Shown here: positions 25,325 to 36,940 of the stretch, piece by piece
How positions within the stretch are numbered: the first letter of the stretch is position 1
How the letters are laid out: the number at the start of each line of letters is the position of its first letter
Notes under the pieces: model-generated
Databases searched by the model: none
Told to the model about the DNA's origin: nothing
What the model saw: only the letters and a program-made list of their open reading frames with translations
Made by a program: the position numbers and the translations under genes
Source: Castor canadensis
Taxonomy: Eukaryota > Chordata > Mammalia > Rodentia > Castoridae
Reading direction: 5' to 3'
Assembly (NCBI RefSeq): GCF_047511655.1
Contig: NC_133386.1
Location: forward strand, 172,009,146 to 172,073,145
Length of the DNA: 64,000 bases

Positions 25325-25445
25325 CTTATTGGAAAGATCAATTCTCAAGGACTTCAAGTGACTTGCCCAAGATAACACATCTGCTTAGAAATAAAATCCA
25401 GTTTTCTGACTCCCAGACCAGTCCTCTTTCCATTTTGCCCTTTGA
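25325..25445 (-). repeat. MIR relic
   Basis: GACTTCAAGTGACTTGCCCA, AGATAACACATCTGCTTAGA, then CTGACTCCCAGACCAGTCCT, the reverse MIR 5' half. Confidence 0.6.
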
Positions 25446-25739
25446 GATGGTAGAGAAGGCACTAACCTTGAGGAAAATGAGCTGACAACCACAAGAAGAC
25501 TTGGAGAGCAAAAGAGAGGAAGACAAAAGGAACTATATTTTTAGAGGCACAATGGGAAATGGTGCAGTGATCCCATTCTGATAGACCCTTATTGCATTGG
25601 ACTTGTGCACTGTGTTGCATATCCTTACTTGGTGTTTGTTTTAATCCCTTTTGACTTGTTAATGAGTATTTAGTCCACAGCAACTAGTCTGAACTTTGCC
25701 CAGTATCTCTGAATGATTCCATGAGCTCAGTCAACAGTC

Positions 25740-25945
25740 AGTGGTTTTCAAACAATTCAATTGTTCACTCAACGCATTTCTAACACCAAGATGTGTTCTG
25801 TTCTTCTGGACACCGGGACACAACTTTAAATGAGAGTTATAGTCTCTTTTCTTACAGTTTATCTGGGAAAGAGACAGTAAACAACTCACAAGCCCTTATT
25901 TAATTATAGTTATGGGTAAGTGTTATGAAGGAGAAGTATAAGATT
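25740..25945 (-). repeat. L2 LINE 3' end, reverse
   Basis: CAATTGTTCACTCAACGCAT, TGGACACCGGGACACAACTT, TCTGGGAAAGAGACAGTAAA, GTGTTATGAAGGAGAAG match reverse L2 3' order. Confidence 0.65.
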
Positions 25946-28094
25946 TTGTAAGAAAATATAACAGAGATTTCATGTGAAAAATCCTCTTGAGTTTTATAGG
26001 ATTACTAGCACCAGCAATGTTTGTGGGATCCCTCTAAGTTCCTTGAGGAATCTACTTGCTGGACTTTTCAGAACCCCACCAGTTCTCAGGTTTGAGGGAC
26101 AGTCTAGTAGGTGGGTTCAAAGTTCCTCATACAACCTTTATCCAGAGCAACACCTCTTTTGGCTATCTCACACTTGGGTCATTTAAGTAAGAGAACAAGA
26201 TAAACAGAGTTCTCAAAATTCTGAAACCTACTGGTTTATCACGTCTTCCCTGCAATAGACAGTCATGGGAAGAGAATCATGGACAACTCTAAGGTGAATC
26301 AAGTTTTTAGAAGCACATGTTGGAAGAGCAGAAGAAACCAAATTCTAAAGAAATAGAAAGTTGCACATGATGCAGTAGTTATTTTAAGCGGAGTGTTCTG
26401 ATTCATAATTTACTTGGGAATCTTGAGTGTTAAGCCTTAGTTTATGGTTAAAACTTATCCATGTTGTTGGAAGTTTCTTGATTTTGTGGCTGAAGCTTAG
26501 AGCCAGGGTTTATTAGCATGTGTGTATAGTGTGGCTTGCTGGATACTTCCAATGATCATGCAGTTGTATCTCTTGGATCCAGGCAGAAGGAACAGCTAAG
26601 AACTCTGGGATATGGCTATCTAGTCATCTGGCTAAAAGGGCCTCACTCATTTGCTGTTGGTAATTTCTTGGAGACAAGGAAAGAAGATTCTTTTAGAACA
26701 GTGACACAGATCACTGAAGATACTTTCAAATGCAAGTACAGGTGACAGTAAAACGAACAATTAGTAGAGTGTAGGCTCCAGCTGATCCAAATGTTGTCAG
26801 TTGTCAACAACTATGTCTTGTAAAAGAGAAGGAATTCAAAGTTATCACCCCCTCACCAATGATGATGATAACATCCTTCTCACCCACTTTTACTCAGACG
26901 TGCTTCCTTGGGTAAACAAGATAGGGATGGAGTTATAGCTATCCTGACCAAACATAAGTTACAACCCATTTAGGCATCAAACCATGTAATTGCTATCCAT
27001 CACATATGTCTTGGTATACCCCTATCAGTGCATACTACCTGAATATCTCTATGAGTAACAGAACAATCAACTCTAATAAAATATTGTCTCATGCAACAAG
27101 AAATTTGGGGATAGGACAAATCCAGGAGCTCAGTGATATCGTCAAAACCCATGGTATTCTTTTGCCAAATTTTCACTTTGCCATCTCCCATTGTCTTCCT
27201 TCAGTTAGCCTTCCTCATGATCCCAAACTGATTACTACAGTTCCAGTCATCCTATGAAAACATCAGTATCCATAAGCAGAAAAAGTAATGCTTATTCCCA
27301 TACATCTCTTCTTAAAATGGCGGAATGACTTTCCACAAGTCCTTAATTGCTTGTCTATACTTTTCATTGGATGAATGGGATTATATGCCTACATCTAACC
27401 AATCACTGGCAAGAAGAACTTGGGGCCACTGTTCTTGATTTAATACTGTCATTATCTATCTAGTGGAACTGGGAGGCTGGGCTTCCCCTTCCCTGAAGCA
27501 CAAGTTCAGGATTTCTGGACTAAATTGGTGCTCAGTTAGAAGAACTTTGTTGCATTGGTAACAATGTCTCTTATAATAAGTAAGTCTCAAAAGGTGTCTA
27601 ACTGATAAGAGTTGTGGTTTGAGAATCTGTTAGGGATGAAAAAAGGCAAAATTAATTTCTTGTTCTCCTAAGCCACATCTTCCACCTTTTTTTTTGAGAT
27701 GAAACACTTCATGGGTAGAATTCACACAGGAGACACACTACAATTTAAGGCTTATAATACTCTGTGGCTTATTCTCAGTCATAATTGCTATAACTTTATT
27801 CTTTCCTCTTTCCCATAAAAGGAATGAATATCAGGGATAAACTTAAATTTATTGTAATTTATAAGAAATAGTCCATCTTTTATATACTTGAGCACTTTAT
27901 TATTAGACACTCATTACTTACAACCCATCTCAGCACTGTTGGAAGTGCATGAGGACCACTACTCTGCAGTGAGCCATTAAAAAAGAATTTTTCTGACCTT
28001 GAATGAGCATCTCTTCCTGTAAATTATGGGATGATGACCCCCAAGGGAAATGGCTGGCTTCCCTTTTTCTATTATACTTTTCTACTTGAGTGTT

Positions 28095-28285
28095 TTAATG
28101 TGTATGAAGTGTTTTCAGCTCCATTATCTAATCCAGTCTTCACATTAACTTTGTGGTTGCTATTGTTATCCTTTTGAACAGGAGGGATGGTTAATAATTT
28201 TCCCAAGTTCATTACAGGTCAAGGTCACAGCTAGTGTCCAACCCCAGAACTGATGCCCAATGTTATTACACTATAGCGGCTCCAA
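28095..28285 (-). repeat. MIR relic
   Basis: GTGTTTTCAGCTCCATTATC, CACATTAACTTTGTGG, GGTCAAGGTCACAGCTAGTG, CAACCCCAGAACTGATGCCC. Confidence 0.72.
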
Positions 28286-28764
28286 TGGACCTGATTTTGT
28301 TTTAAGGAACCTATGAATTGTCTATTGAATTTCATATTATAATAATTGTTCTTCCATAGGCAAGAGAAGCCTTCCTTAAAGTTTCTTTGAGTTTGAAGCT
28401 CAAAAGTCCAACATCTGAACTTTTTAATAAACCCTAGAAATGAACAAGAGGGTTTTCTGGACCAGTCCCCTGCCTCTAAGGAGCTAACTCATGAATCTAA
28501 CATCCTGGGGGAGGCTTTAGGATTTTTTTTTCCATTCTTTTTATATTATCTAAATAAAGTTAAAGGACTTATGACTCCATCTAAGGATGTTTAAAGATGG
28601 ACCTCATGGATGTGATTGTTTCTGACACAGGAAGGAGGCCAGTTCTTTTCTGTATTTAATGATGAAAGAGTTGGAGGAAATGGATTCTATTAAGCCAAAA
28701 TGACTTATGCTTTATTTTGAGGGTGAATTTCCTGACTATGAGCCTTGTTCAGCATTAGCTTTGT

Positions 28765-29090
28765 TGGCTAGTTCCTAATCCAACCTTCAGTCCCCAGCTG
28801 AAATGGTATTTCCTAAGGGAGGCTTCCCTTGGGAACAGCAAGGGCCTTGGAGAGGAAAGACTTTCCATTAGAACAAGTTTTCAGCTCCCACTGCACCTTG
28901 TATTTCTGTTATAACACTTACCCTGCTGTGTGATTCACTTGTTTAATGTCTGTCTTCTCTAATGAGCCATAACCTCTACTGGGACAGTGACCTTGTCTAT
29001 TTTATTCAATGTCCTCATCCCACCACCACAGTGCCCAGTCCATGGAGGCACCCCTTGAAACCTTGTTGAATGAATGAGGTTGGGCTTGGA
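28765..29090 (+). repeat. L2 LINE 3' end, long fragment
   Basis: AATGGTATTTCCTAAGGGAG, GCACCTTGTATTTCTG, ATTCACTTGTTTAATGTCTG, TGGGACAGTGACCTTGTC, CAGTGCCCAGTCCATGGAG and the terminal TTGTTGAATGAATGAGG. Confidence 0.82.
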
Positions 29091-29203
29091 GCTTTCTTTT
29101 CTGAAGGCTTCGATCCACATCAATGTTTGAGAGGTGTTGGTGAGCTTGTATTTTGTCATGATGGATTCAGGCTATGAGTTTTAATTTCAACTTTAAAAAA
29201 CCT

Positions 29204-29250
29204 TTTATCTATCTATCTATCTATGTATCTATCATATATCAATCTGTGTC
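29204..29250. repeat. ATCT microsatellite
   Basis: Seven or so CTAT units with one interruption, then degraded ATCT words for a further 130 bp. Confidence 0.9.
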
Positions 29251-30059
29251 ATTTATCTCTCATCTATTTCTGTGTCTATCTTCTAACATCTCTATTATTG
29301 GTTTCTCGATCTATACATTTAACTAGTCTCTTATCTATTTCTATTGGAATAAGAGACAAGTGCATAAAAAGTGAAGGAAGGTCAGCAAGCAGGCTGTATC
29401 TCTCTCCCTCCTTCTCTTTCTTGCTGTGCACCACCCCCTTCCTTGAATGTCATCATTCAGGAGATAGTCTCTTCCATGGTTTCCTGCAGGGGTGTCACAA
29501 GGGAAGTGAATATATGCAACTTCTGACCACTCAGGATGGGTGCGAGGGATACAGAGGAAGCATTCTCTCTTTAGAAATGGGACAACTGGGGCAAGGTTTG
29601 GGAAAGCAAGCCTTGGATATGCCAGACTCCTTCTTACTAGGAGCACAGGGAGGAGCTCCCTGCAGCTCCCTTCTGGGCCATGTTTGTGGCAGCTCTCTCT
29701 CTCCTTGCAAAAAAGCATCATCAGATAACCCCTGGCTTCTCCAGAGCTGTGTCTCATGATATAGGAAAAGGTGTCATGTTACGTGTTTCAACTTCCTGTT
29801 CTTTATATTGCTTGGAGGGTTAAAGTCAACAGCAACTTTTATATTCTGCATTGTTTGCATTGTGGAAAACTCATCTGTTTCTTTTCCAAATGAGCTTCCC
29901 AGACCTTCTGGAAGACAATCAGAAACAGTCCCCTCTTCAAAGAGGCATGCAGGGAACAGTGTCTCTGAAAGCCAGGTCTCTTATCTTCTAAAAGCTAGAA
30001 TTGAGAATGTTTACTGTAGCCCCACATAGTTGGGTTTTTATGCTGATGTTCTGGGCACT

Positions 30060-30295
30060 CAGAAAGCAACATGAGTCCTAGAGTTACAGCTAGGTTCAAA
30101 TCTTGCCACTCAATTATGTTGTCATAAGCAATTCATTTACCATCTCTGCGCCTCAATTTTCTCATGTTTAAAATAGAATTGTAATATCTACAGATTAAGG
30201 CTCTGTAAGGACAGATGTGATTGTGTATGTGAAGCCCTTGATAGAGTTCCTGGTGTAGAGATAGCATTCCACAATGATAATTATCATCATTGTCG
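30060..30295 (+). repeat. MIR, well preserved
   Basis: GTCCTAGAGTTACAGCTAGG, TTCAAATCTTGCCACTCAAT, CCATCTCTGCGCCTCAATTT, TCTCATGTTTAAAATAGAAT, GTTCCTGGTGTAGAGATAGC. Confidence 0.85.
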
Positions 30296-31239
30296 TGATC
30301 TTAACAATCACAGGCTTCTCCCTACCATTCAGCCCTCACTGAGCTCCTACTACACGTGTGAATGCTCCCAGTTGCCTTGGGATCATTTTCATTCCATTTG
30401 GGACATGACATTCGGCAATAAAACCTCATTTAATTTGGTAGGGAGGGCACCCAGAGTGCTGACACCCACATGTGCTTACTCGAGCAGTTGCTGAACAGAT
30501 AAAACAGCCTGCTATGTTCTGTTCCCGGAACCTTTGCTGGTGAAAGCGGATGAGGAAGCACTCTCCAGGTCCTGTCTTTACTTGCACAATTACAGTCAAT
30601 CTCCCAGGCTGCTTGTCTCAGCAGGATTGGCCTTCCTGCCTTCTGTTCTGGCAGTTGGTGGTGGGGCTGGAGGAGGAGATGGATGGTATTTGCTTCCCTC
30701 TTGGGCAGAGGTGTTTTTTTACAGTGCTATCCCCTTGCCTGGGGTACTGAGGGCCCTGGAGGCAGTTTAACAGAGTAGCTTCCTTCTCATTCTAGAGTTT
30801 CTTAGAGCTCATTCCCTCCCCCAAAGCTCCAACTTGCTAGTGGGGGCCAATTTCTGTGTGCGTTAAGTGACTACCTGTCAGTCATTGGAGTGTTCAATTC
30901 TCTCATTGTCCCAAATACCTGTAATTGCCTTTAACGGCTTAGTTCTGCTCTCCTGTAAAGAAAGGAAGATCAGGCCACTCCCAGCCACACCTCAAAAGTG
31001 AGTAAGGCCTTTGCACCTTTTAATAGGAGTGTTTGCATTTGTGTCAGGTTCCCATCTTGCTTTTAATTTCATGAGAGTGTGGCTTTAGACTGTTGTTGGG
31101 ATGAAACTGCAAATTATCCAAGCGCAAATGACTTTTCGCAGTGTAAATGTGTCATAAATTTAGAATCTATGAGTACCCTTGACATCTAGGAGAGGAGAGG
31201 CCAGTTTCCCAAGATTTTATCTTCCTGTGGGAGAAGGAA

Positions 31240-31505
31240 AAAAGATAGACATTTACTAAGCACCTGCTGTGATGCAGACTTTATGCTGGTGCTTTTTATA
31301 TATTTCTTTTCTAACCGCCCCCCCCACCAACTTCTCTTTGAGCAAGGTTGTATTGAATAAGTGAGTGACCAAGTTTCATTAGTGTCACTTTACAGGCTGA
31401 AAACGTGAGGTTTATTCAGGGTAATATTAGCCTAAGATGGCTCAGATCTTCTTATGATGGGCCTGGAATTCAATCCACAGCCCCCTGTCCCTTTTAACAC
31501 CATAT
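31240..31505 (-). repeat. MIR relic
   Basis: TTTACTAAGCACCTGCTGTG, CACTTTACAGGCTGAAAACG, then CCTGGAATTCAATCCACAGC and CTTTTAACACCATATCAC. Confidence 0.62.
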
Positions 31506-31847
31506 CACAAGTTCCCACTTTGCTTTATGGGGTTAGTTCTGATCTCCATCCCCAGAACTTAGAGGTATTCAAAATTCAAGAATCTCAGTTTTCTTTTTTC
31601 TAAGAAGTTAGAACTTTTCTGGTTCTTGTCTCAAAGAACTGCAGGCTGGAAACTATTCAGAGCTACTGGCAGGAACTTCAGGAGAGGAGAGGATGGGAAC
31701 TTCTTTCTCCCCACTTTTCCCAGGCACACAATGGGGCCTCCAAGACCACCAAAGATCAGGGAGCCAGCTGGGTGTGCCCCAGCTCCCCATTGTTCAGGTG
31801 GGGTCTGCTCAGCAGCACCCCAGGCGAGGACTTTCTCAGGACTGAAG

Positions 31848-31869
31848 AATGGTTTGGGCCCAAACCATT
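31848..31869. repeat. perfect 22-bp palindrome in CD44 intron 1
   Basis: The left arm AATGGTTTGGG (31848-31858) is followed at once by its exact reverse complement CCCAAACCATT (31859-31869). A second GGGCCC-centred 10-bp palindrome (TTGGGCCCAA) follows within a few bases. Confidence 0.95.
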
Positions 31870-32289
31870 GGATTGGGCCCAAATGCCAAAATTCACGGCA
31901 GGGAGCACTGGAGCTGTTTGTAGTAATTTGGGAAGATTCTCTCTAAGGAAATCAGTTACTTGCTCTGTTTCTTCTAATTGAAACCATTCTTTCCCTCCAG
32001 CTTCCATGGGGCAAGCTCTAGACTCTGTGTGCTAAAAGGCTTTATTTGGTGTAATCTGAGATCAGGATGCCGGTCACACTCTTTCTTGTTTTGTCTACTA
32101 GTTCTTTTTTTGGGGCAGTCTACTGTGCCTGACACATTCATTACTCCATAGCATCTTTGGTGGTAGTAGAGCAAAGTGCCATTGCCTGCAGACAAGAGGG
32201 AGCTGCTGGGGTTCCTGAAGTGTTTGGAGAGCCTGTTAGGAAGAAAGACAGACTTCTAGACTGAGAGAGCTGGGTTGGGACCTAGAGAT

Positions 32290-32445
32290 CATCAAATCCA
32301 ACTGCTTCCTTGTCGGATGAAAAAACTAAGGCCTGGAGAATTGAACTGTCTTCTCCAAGTGCTTGAAGCTTAGCAGTGAGAAACTTGGCACTAAGCTCAC
32401 TGGACTTAAAAATTAATGTGTTTCCCACTAAACCAAAGAAACATT
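32290..32445 (-). repeat. MIR relic
   Basis: GGATGAAAAAACTAAGGCCT, GGAGAATTGAACTGTCTTCT, CAGTGAGAAACTTGGCACTA. Confidence 0.55.
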
Positions 32446-32588
32446 CATTGGGTACTATACTTATGTCAGACACTGCGGGTAGGAAGATGACTAAGGCATG
32501 GTCCCAATGGAATCCACTTTGTTTCTATGGGTTAGTATCACTTGAGGCAAGCTCCTTCCTAGAATGATGTTTTATAGATTGGCTATAT

Positions 32589-32611
32589 GTCTATCTATCT
32601 ATCTATCTATC
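32589..32611. repeat. CTAT microsatellite, short
   Basis: Five to six CTAT units, part of a degraded CTAT/TCTG stretch. Confidence 0.9.
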
Positions 32612-32869
32612 ATTTCTCTGTCTATCGCTCTCTGATTTGCCAGATTACATCAATTCTATTTACCTATCTTACATTATGTAGAGATAGAGAGCCTATGTAT
32701 ATGGACACCTATGCCTTTGGCTCCCAATTAACTAGAGGTCTGGAGGCCTTGGCTGTCTGTGACCAAGGATACAGTGAGTGGCTGGCCATTTAATCAAGAA
32801 TTGAGTTAGTGTAAGAGGCATTTTGCATATAAACTGCTTTGAAGACATTTTAATCTTTGAGATGTTGGC

Positions 32870-33055
32870 TAATAGCTGTCAAGTACCAGACACTTTGCTA
32901 AGAGTCAGGTACTCTGCCAAATGCTTTAGCTGCATTTCTTCATTTAATCCTTAAAACCACCCTAGGAGGAAGACATTACCTTCACTTTTGTGATGAAGAA
33001 AAGAGCCTCAGGCTCTTCAACAGAAAACACAGCATACCTAAGCCTGGGACCCACC
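32870..33055 (-). repeat. MIR relic
   Basis: ACCAGACACTTTGCTAAGAG, TTCTTCATTTAATCCTTAAA, CCACCCTAGGAGGAAGACAT, TGATGAAGAAAAGAGCCTCA. Confidence 0.75.
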
Positions 33056-33559
33056 TTTCTGATGATGATCTATAGTAGCATCCCTAGTTATCAATAACTG
33101 AAATAATCCTGGCACAGATATAGGGGAACCAGGAGATCCTTGTCAGGCTCCAGGGGGCCTAGAAGAAGACACATCACAGTCACACTCTGTTGGGCTACTC
33201 TGGAACTCTGAATTGTCTTAAATATCTGGGCAAGACCAGAGGGACAAATGCAGCCCTACTTTCATGGACTCTGTACCCAGTTTATGACCTAAAAGGAATC
33301 CTTGACCCTGACTCCAGGCCATTTAATTGTCACAGTCTTTGCCTTTCAATTTTCTCTTAGTTCCCCTACTGAGTCCAATTCTAGAGATACTTCTTTATAG
33401 ACCCTGAAAGGCATAAATGAATTCCAAAGCTGTGTGGAGGTATGGGGAGGATGATTTCTTTTGCCAGGTATCCAAAGCCCCATAGTAAATAAAGAGAATA
33501 TGATCTTAATTTCCTAGAAGAATGAGCATAAGACACACTGACCACCTGTCGATGGAGCC

Positions 33560-33740
33560 CCTATCATTCTTTATCATAATGTCCTCTTTTGTTTTCTGTG
33601 TAGCCTGATCAGTACCTGAAATTGCCCCCATTCATGGATTAGTCACTTACCTGTTTACTGTCCATGTCCTCACAGTAGAAGGTAAATTCTTTGAGGGCAG
33701 TGATTTGTTTGTCTCTCTAGCATGCAGGGTCATCTAGACC
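33560..33740 (+). repeat. L2 LINE 3' relic
   Basis: CACTTACCTGTTTACTGTCC, GTAGAAGGTAAATTCTTTGA, GGGCAGTGATTTGTTTGTC follow L2 3' order. Confidence 0.65.
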
Positions 33741-34424
33741 CTTATGGATCACGTGCTAGGTCCTATTGGATGACTGGTGCTTTGAGAGGCAAAGATTTCT
33801 TAGGAAAAGGCCATTTGTCCTCATTCAAGAGATTTCTAAAGCTTCTCTCTAATGTCTATGGAGAAAGGGTAGGCCTTCTCCAGATAGGGTTCCCTGTCAT
33901 GTGGAATTGTCACTTCTTTAAAGAAAAATCAACATTTTATTATCTTTGACTACTTCACAGAAGGGTAAATTGTATCTTTCTTCGTTTCCAAATGTTTGGG
34001 TGCTTGCATGAACCATGTTCCTTAAAAGCAGGAAGTTATGTTTGGCCCACTTTAGCTGAGCATGAAATAAATGGTAAATATTCTGGCCCAAACCCATGGC
34101 TTGAATTGGATGTAAAAGCTTGTTAGAAACGACTTGTTGGAGCTTAGCATTTGAGGTTGGCATCTGTTGTTACATATGAGATTTCACAGGTTGAAAGCTC
34201 AAGAAGAGGTATGAATTACAAGCTCTTAGTTCACAGGGCAACTGGAACCATACTAATCCTGGCAATCTTTTGGCCCAGATTTTTAAAATATTCCCACAAT
34301 CCAGCCTTTCCTTCTGCTTTGAAATGTTTTGCACCTCTCAAAAGCATCTGAAGAATATACAACAACAGAGTTCTTGCACAGGGAAACAGATCTTACCTCT
34401 TGTGTGTGGGTGTATGTATACACA

Positions 34425-34489
34425 TGGATACACACATGCATTCACACCTAAGTGGGAGCACACGCGTGTGAACACACACACACACACAG
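34425..34489. repeat. CA-rich microsatellite
   Basis: Degenerate CACA/TACACA words ending in a pure nine-unit CA run at 34471-34488. Confidence 0.85.
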
Positions 34490-35339
34490 CTGTTCACTTT
34501 AGCACCTGATAGAAAATGAGAAAAGAGAGATTGAGTTATTAAAATGTGACCCAGCAATTTTTGATCCTCCAAATTCAGAACCGGTGTAATCTAGGACTCC
34601 CCTTAGTCATTCGCAGTGCTTTGTTGTTGTAAATAAATATTTTTTGCAGCTACACCACTGCACTGTTGATGCATTTGAAGTGGAGAAAAATAACCTAAAG
34701 GCATGAATCTTGTTCTGTATTAATTCACCTGTAAGTCAGTATTGTTGAATTGTAGATAAAGGGTTACTGGCAACCACGTGTCAAGATTTATGAATGACTT
34801 AGTTTTCTTATAAACAGCAACAAATTTATGATTATTACAGAAATGTGCATGCACCCGCTCATTTGGAATTTGGATAAGCCTTTATGAGTGATAAGCAAGG
34901 AGGCCACTAGGTATTTTACATCACCTGTTGCCCGATGGAGTATAACTGGCACGGTCCCCCTATGAATTGAAGTGATGGTGTGGGGGAGGAGCTAGAAATC
35001 ATCAGTCTAAGAAATATCAAAACTAGATTCTGTCTGTCTTGGGAAAAGCAGAGGTAATGACCTGTCTGCTATCCTAGCCAAGCAGAAATACAATCCATTC
35101 ATCAATCTTTTCCTTTTATGGGTCCCTCAAGGATCCACCTTGTTATTCCTCTTAAGCCCTAGTGCAGTGCTGATTTCTCTTCTCCATTTTTTTTGAGGAG
35201 AAGAAAGTAATCAGTTCCCATCCACCAGCTCTATTTGCATGGTATTACAATATTAAGTCAGTGTTGTTCTGAACTCTCTATTAAAGGAATTGATTCTGCT
35301 TCTCACCTGGAACTTCCTGACTTCAAGGCACAGCACTGA

Positions 35340-35500
35340 AGAAACATTTGCATGTAGCCACTGACAGTGCAATCTCGGGCAGGTTTCTTAATCTCTCCCA
35401 GCTTCAGTTTTGTTATTTGTAAAAAGAGTTGGTGATAGTTCTTCAGCTCATATGACTGTTCTTGTGAAGTCTCCAACACATAGTAGGTACTTCATTAGTG
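35340..35500 (+). repeat. MIR relic
   Basis: CAATCTCGGGCAGGTTTCTT, AATCTCTCCCAGCTTCAGTT, TTGTTATTTGTAAAAAGAGT, CCAACACATAGTAGGTACTT. Confidence 0.75.
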
Positions 35501-35724
35501 TTCCTGTTCTTGGGAAGCACAACCAGGAGCTCAGCAGTAGGAGCTGTCAGAGCCTTGAGTGTTCCAGCCACATGCTTTTGTCTCCCAGTTCACTGCCATT
35601 TCAAGCCCTAGGCATGAGAATCTGCCTGCCCTAGCAAAGAGGTGAGGCTGTGGACCATTGGAGCTAGTTTGGACCATTGGAGAGGTAGTTTGACACCTGC
35701 CTTTTATACCACTTTCATAGTAGG

Positions 35725-35870
35725 ATGTTGGGCTGGTTGTTCTCAGAACCTTACTTGTTTCATCTCAGAAATGGCAAAGATCACTTCACCTCTCAAGGCT
35801 GCTCAGAGAATTGCATGATGTAATATCTGCTAAGGTGCCTAGACTGCTGTTCCACACAGCGTAGCAGTTC
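35725..35870 (+). repeat. MIR relic (weak)
   Basis: TGTTTCATCTCAGAAATGGC, CTCAGAGAATTGCATGATGT, GCTAAGGTGCCTAGACTGC. Confidence 0.5.
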
Positions 35871-36809
35871 CGTACATTCCGACATGTTTTCTTTCTCTCT
35901 TGAGATGATGCTAAATGACACAGGCAAAAGGAAGTCAAAATTAGAGCTACCTTGGAAGGTGTGTTGCAGCTGGGCTCTGCAGGAAGTGGCAGTGGGCTTT
36001 CATTTCCCCTTGCCCCCATCTGGATGGTGTCATCTTGAAGGACAATGAGGCTTACTTACTTCAGTTTCTGATTCTCCAAATCTTGTCAAAGTCCACTGTT
36101 TACTCAGTCCCATCCCAGTAGAATAGACTGGAAATTCCAATTTTTGCCATCTCTTTGCTGTAGGGTGAACTAAGGACAATCTTTTTGAAGAATTTTAAGT
36201 TGCAAAGTATTTGCATATTTAATACTGAGAGGAAGAATTCAAGCATAATAATACCAAGCCTATATAATTTCTCAAGCCTTTTTGCACAGTGTATTTCATG
36301 TGGGGCTGCAACCTTTGAACTGTAGGACCCTGTGCTAATTGCTAAGGTGGCCTGTAGCCACAGCAATCATGTGTCCTACCCTTCTAGCACATTCATTGAA
36401 AGACTTACTAAGTGATGGCTGACATTGCTATGATTGGCCTCCACGGCAATGTTTTTCTGACTGGCTCACAGGGCTTTCTAGGGAATTATGGAGATGCCAG
36501 GGCCATTGTTGGGGAGGGGTAGGTGCTGGGCAAGAAAGAACAGCAGCAGGTAGTTCTGGGCTCTGGAGTCTGCCCCCACATTCTCACTACAGCTCCCATT
36601 GGGCAGCTCTACTCTTACCTGCCTTTACCATCATGGTTCTGCCTAATACATCAAGGCAGGGAGGGAAAGAAAATCTGAAAACCATTATTGTATGCTCTCT
36701 GAGTGCTACCACTGCTTCCCTGTGCCTGTTGACAACCCAAAGAAAATGGGCAGCAGCACCACAGGGTAATGAAGGAAGTGAGGAGCATCTGAATTTGTGT
36801 TTGGATTTA

Positions 36810-36940
36810 TCAAACTCTTCGTTAAAACATTAGTCGCTGAATGTAACTTGGCCATCTTTAAAATGGGCTCATTAGCACCTATCCTCTGGATTTCACTGGG
36901 CTGCTTTTGGATATGAAAGTGCCTTATAATTTGTGAAGGA
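36810..36940 (+). repeat. MIR relic (weak)
   Basis: TTGGCCATCTTTAAAATGGG, CTCATTAGCACCTATCCTC, ATATGAAAGTGCCTTATAAT. Confidence 0.5.

Noticed and set aside
29223..29759. 178-codon + frame overlapped by a 138-codon minus frame
   Set aside because: The + frame begins in the ATCT microsatellite; both frames lack resemblance to known proteins and cover the same bases. No splice or promoter context.
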